A model generated the notes under the pieces. The model did no database searches. It was not told the origin of the DNA and worked only from the letters and a program-made list of their open reading frames with translations. Of a stretch of 64,000 nt of DNA, positions 63,601-64,000 are shown piece by piece (within the stretch, counting starts at the first letter, position 1; each line of letters begins with the position of its first letter). Position numbers and translations under genes: made by a program. Source of the DNA: Bugula neritina (Eukaryota > Bryozoa > Gymnolaemata > Cheilostomatida > Bugulidae); NCBI GenBank assembly GCA_964035545.1, contig OZ037767.1, forward strand, positions 4,649,680-4,713,679, read 5' to 3'.

Positions 63601-64000
63601 AATAGCATGATCTCTGCAATGAGAGCATAGTTGGGGACCATCATAGCCACAGGTCTAAACAGAGACTTCAGGTTGTCTGGCAACTCCACACGGCCCGCAT
63701 ATCTGTGCATTTTATAAAATAGTAGGACACATTTGTGTACAGCGAATATGTAAGTATTATTCCTATTAACATTATTTCATTTATAAATAAATTTAATATT
63801 TTTGATGTTTTGATTATATTCATACAGTAGAAGGCAACATACGTGGGGTTCATTGTGATGAAATAACCACAAGTAGGATTTAGTCTGATTTCTCGACCTT
63901 CAAACAAGAACCTCGGGGCGGTACTATCCTTAGCCGTCTTTATGGTGTGAATCTGTTGGGCAACTACAGACAGGACTTCAATGTCTATCCTGTTGAACTC
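22979..64000 (-). CDS. Axonemal dynein heavy chain, DNAH14-like (5' part outside window)
   Basis: Fifty-eight minus-strand exons were traced from 64000 to the TAG at 22979. All phases agree and sum to 9,429 coding bases, 3,142 residues. Dynein landmarks run in order: AAA1 second half ([14 protein letters not shown]), AAA2 P-loop GPTCGGKTT and Walker [13 protein letters not shown]3 ESGVGKSS and [14 protein letters not shown]4 GLDGTGKAT, the stalk with microtubule-binding domain, AAA5 [13 protein letters not shown]6 [10 protein letters not shown], and a C-terminal end [15 protein letters not shown]...ALLCQLDEV. The motor hydrolyses ATP to drive ciliary or flagellar beating. DNAH14 is preferred because of the extra segment after [11 protein letters not shown] in AAA2, the atypical AAA4 P-loop and general wording; DNAH6 is the main alternative. 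Tail, linker and AAA1 Walker motifs are beyond base 64000. Exon coordinates are given in the domain entries below. Confidence 0.93.
23234..23420 (+). mobile_element. tRNA-derived SINE, copy B
   Basis: Starts GGGAGCAGCTGTGGCCTAAT, followed by GGTTAGAGTG (A-box-like). Shares AAAGCATCCAATCATAATTG and TTAGCCTGTTCAAAAACCTT with the reversed copy at 51440-51626. It lies in the last dynein intron. Confidence 0.65.
23935..23978. repeat. Short ATAGTTAT tandem repeat
   Basis: About five copies of an 8-9 base ATAGTTAT/C unit in the last dynein intron. Confidence 0.7.
25290..25393. repeat. 36-base minisatellite, about 2.9 copies
   Basis: ATGCAGGTGCTGCAAGATAC recurs at 25291, 25327 and 25363, nearly identical. 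The array begins 28 bases past the donor of dynein exon 25421-25581. On the minus strand each unit contains CTTGCAG, an acceptor-like word. Confidence 0.95.
29398..29465. repeat. ACTC/ACTG tetranucleotide array next to a dynein donor
   Basis: About sixteen ACTC, ACTG or ACTA units, ending about 20 bases from the donor of exon 29484-29704. Read on the minus strand it is a run of GTGAGT, GTTAGT and GTCAGT words, each a good 5' splice-site match. Confidence 0.9.
33985..34110. repeat. 26-30 base repeats copying a dynein 5' splice site
   Basis: On the minus strand the true donor of exon 34107-34327 is GATG|GTAAGTGTTACTC. Downstream copies read GATGGTAAGTATTACTT (34075-34084 plus), then TATGATAAGTATTACTC, GATGGCTAGTAA and GATGGTAGGTATT, each separated by CTAACAGT-like text. 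Confidence 0.85.
38052..38135 (+). mobile_element. tRNA-derived SINE, degenerate copy D
   Basis: GAAGCAGTAGTGGTTAGATG followed by ATCTAATCCCAGTAACATCA resembles the head and B-box region of the other three copies. It is shorter and more diverged. Confidence 0.4.
38665..41439 (-). other. Dynein exons 28-33: stalk and microtubule-binding domain
   Basis: Exons 41258-41439, 40913-41021, 40451-40576, 39797-40054, 39252-39479 and 38665-38805. The first coiled-coil strand runs from [15 protein letters not shown] through [14 protein letters not shown]. The microtubule-binding domain is centred on [38 protein letters not shown] and [20 protein letters not shown]. The returning coiled coil includes [19 protein letters not shown] and ends LTNALADEK. 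Confidence 0.93.
39085..39215. repeat. About 30-base minisatellite
   Basis: Four or five imperfect copies of a unit with GACAGCAGGTGCTAGCACA, in a dynein intron; it ends about 40 bases from exon 39252-39479. Confidence 0.8.
42150..42350. repeat. Imperfect AT-rich repeats (TATGTAGTATATATTG-like)
   Basis: Five or six loose copies of a unit of about 35 bases containing GCAAGCTATGTAGTATATA, in the dynein intron between exons 42057 and 42475. Confidence 0.6.
42637..44760. other. Dynein intron and upstream region of the nested BTB gene
   Basis: No coding exon. About 43440-43960 is rich in ACT/AGT/GACT words, similar to the tracts before IkappaB and the metalloproteinase. A promoter for the nested plus-strand gene is expected here but no clear TATA element was identified. 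Confidence 0.45.
44761..46522 (+). CDS. BTB/POZ-domain protein nested in a dynein intron
   Basis: Exons 44761-44778, 44929-45021, 45151-45304, 45832-46120 and 46372-46522 join in frame to 234 residues ending in TGA. The tiny first exon gives MSAEKQ. A BTB/POZ fold covers about residues 10-85: [53 protein letters not shown], and [20 protein letters not shown]. The rest is a short BACK-like helical part and a Lys-rich tail ([19 protein letters not shown]). Such proteins often dimerise and serve as Cullin-3 adaptors, resembling BATH-type BTB proteins without a MATH domain; that role is inferred. It is transcribed opposite to the dynein gene, within the intron between 42636 and 47621. The start exon is chosen because its phase fits and its ATG opens the frame; a longer upstream exon is possible. 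AATAAA lies at 46817-46822. Confidence 0.8.
45430..45805. repeat. (AGT/AGC/GGT)n trinucleotide tract in a BTB intron
   Basis: About 125 trinucleotide units, mostly GTA with GCA and GTG variants. It ends about 25 bases before the acceptor of exon 45832-46120. Poly-Val and poly-Leu frames through it are artefacts. Confidence 0.97.
46523..47389. other. 3' flank of the BTB gene within the dynein intron
   Basis: AT-rich, with AATAAA at 46817-46822. A 150-codon plus-strand frame at 46997-47449 has no recognisable domain and runs into the adjoining minisatellite, so it is not called as a gene. Confidence 0.45.
47390..47625. repeat. 34-base minisatellite copying a dynein 5' splice site
   Basis: GAGTGAGAAGAT recurs at 47462, 47496, 47530, 47564 and 47598 (period 34). 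The last unit overlaps the end of dynein exon 47621-47818. The true donor, minus strand ATTGTTAAG|GTTAGTACTG, is echoed in other units as ATTGTTAGGGTTAGTATTG. Confidence 0.93.
49710..51052. other. Dynein intron, no other feature seen
   Basis: AT-rich; the open frames on both strands (for example 50170-50475) show no domain. Nearby, inside the preceding intron, ATGATGTCAC-AAGGG is repeated at about 49428-49465. Confidence 0.45.
51440..51626 (-). mobile_element. tRNA-derived SINE, copy C
   Basis: On the minus strand it starts GGGAGCAGCCGTGGTGGGGA, then GGTTAGAGCA (A-box-like) and ACGTTCGAAATTCC (B-box-like). It continues AAAAGCATCCAGTCATAATT, GCTCCTGTGACAC and GGGGTTCTCACAGGAA. It is the fullest copy and lies in a dynein intron, about 85 bases from exon 51710-51929. 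Confidence 0.75.
52664..52815. repeat. About 41-base repeats copying a dynein 3' splice site
   Basis: GAGTAT recurs at 52676, 52717, 52756 and 52797. The first unit spans the acceptor of exon 52544-52672 (minus TACTCCAG|GTTATAGT). Upstream units read TACTCCAAATTATAGT, TACTCTGGGTTATAGT and TACTCTAGGTTATGGT, the last with an intact AG. Confidence 0.9.
53165..53545. repeat. 20-base minisatellite, about 19 copies
   Basis: Alternating ATGTGACAACCACTAGCTCT and ATGTGACAGTCACTAGCTGT units in strict 20-base register, beginning about 50 bases upstream (in the minus sense) of exon 52938-53116. Confidence 0.98.
55902..59804 (-). other. Dynein exons 6-13: rest of AAA2 and lead into AAA3
   Basis: Exons 59571-59804, 58920-59005, 58512-58704, 58110-58230, 57619-57759, 57131-57293, 56503-56729 and 55902-56036. 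They hold [19 protein letters not shown], then a low-complexity Lys/Asp/Ala/Ser insert, Walker [17 protein letters not shown], and the sensor segment [13 protein letters not shown]. Exon 57131-57293 is an unusual Gly/Ser-rich, strongly basic insert ([12 protein letters not shown]). AAA3 begins with [14 protein letters not shown] and [18 protein letters not shown]. Confidence 0.88.
59805..61393. other. Dynein intron with a 10-base AT array
   Basis: Contains (ATTATATATT)n at about 60318-60392 and the candidate cassette exon at 60763-60828. The minus-strand frame at 60855-61148 has no domain and is not called. Confidence 0.5.
60763..60828 (-). other. Candidate in-frame cassette exon in the dynein AAA2 region
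   Basis: Between exons that both break at phase 0 (61394 and 59804), the minus strand has a CAGCAG acceptor and a 66-base open stretch ending AAG|GTAACT. It would add a basic 22-residue segment (starting [15 protein letters not shown]). An alternative donor GAG|GTATAC would give 51 bases. The polypyrimidine tract is weak. Confidence 0.3.
61394..64000 (-). other. Dynein exons 1-5 of window: late AAA1 and AAA2 P-loop
   Basis: Exons 63843-64000, 63593-63702, 62902-63070, 62306-62507 and 61394-61639. The first two carry the AAA1 sensor region (FFEGR-type [34 protein letters not shown]). The third and fourth give the AAA1 C-terminal helices and the linker to AAA2, including a Ser-rich insert [12 protein letters not shown] before the conserved [20 protein letters not shown]. 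Exon 61394-61639 has the AAA2 Walker [17 protein letters not shown]. Confidence 0.9.

Overview
The window is nuclear DNA from an animal. It is AT-rich, its genes are split by short GT-AG introns, and it carries many microsatellites, minisatellites and tRNA-derived SINE copies. Gene content (XAB2, TMEM128, an M10B-type zinc metalloproteinase, an IkappaB, an axonemal dynein heavy chain and a BTB protein) fits a bilaterian invertebrate, perhaps a lophotrochozoan. The species cannot be read from the sequence. No operons, CRISPR arrays, rRNA or tRNA genes were recognised.

Layout. 99-2330 (+): the 3' end of the splicing-factor gene XAB2/SYF1. 2495-3187 (-): TMEM128, tail to tail with XAB2. 4439 to about 13375 (+): a gene for a YIL108W-type zinc metalloproteinase, spread over long repeat-rich introns. 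An exon resembling the jacalin-like C-terminus of that family sits at 10931-11050, apparently out of order. 13376-16948: no coding gene, but a perfect GC-rich hairpin beside a TATA box and long ACT/AGT-rich tracts. 16986-19587 (+): an IkappaB/cactus homologue with a phosphodegron, ankyrin repeats and an acidic tail. 19675-22678: no gene seen.

22979-64000 (-): about two thirds of the window is one axonemal dynein heavy chain gene (best guess DNAH14-like). It runs from late AAA1 to the stop codon. I could trace 58 exons whose phases all agree, giving 3,142 residues. The tail, the linker and the AAA1 nucleotide site lie beyond the right edge. A five-exon BTB-domain gene (44761-46522, +) is nested on the opposite strand inside the dynein intron that splits AAA4.

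The genes act in unrelated processes (splicing, membrane biology, proteolysis, NF-kappaB signalling, ciliary motility), so the window is a neighbourhood and not a functional cluster. I did not find a new molecular system. The most unusual signals are tandem repeats that copy dynein splice sites, in-frame mini-exons and low-complexity inserts in the dynein AAA ring, the displaced jacalin-like exon, the GC-rich hairpin, and a dispersed SINE family with four copies here. All exon boundaries come from reading the sequence (GT-AG, phase, family similarity) without transcript evidence.
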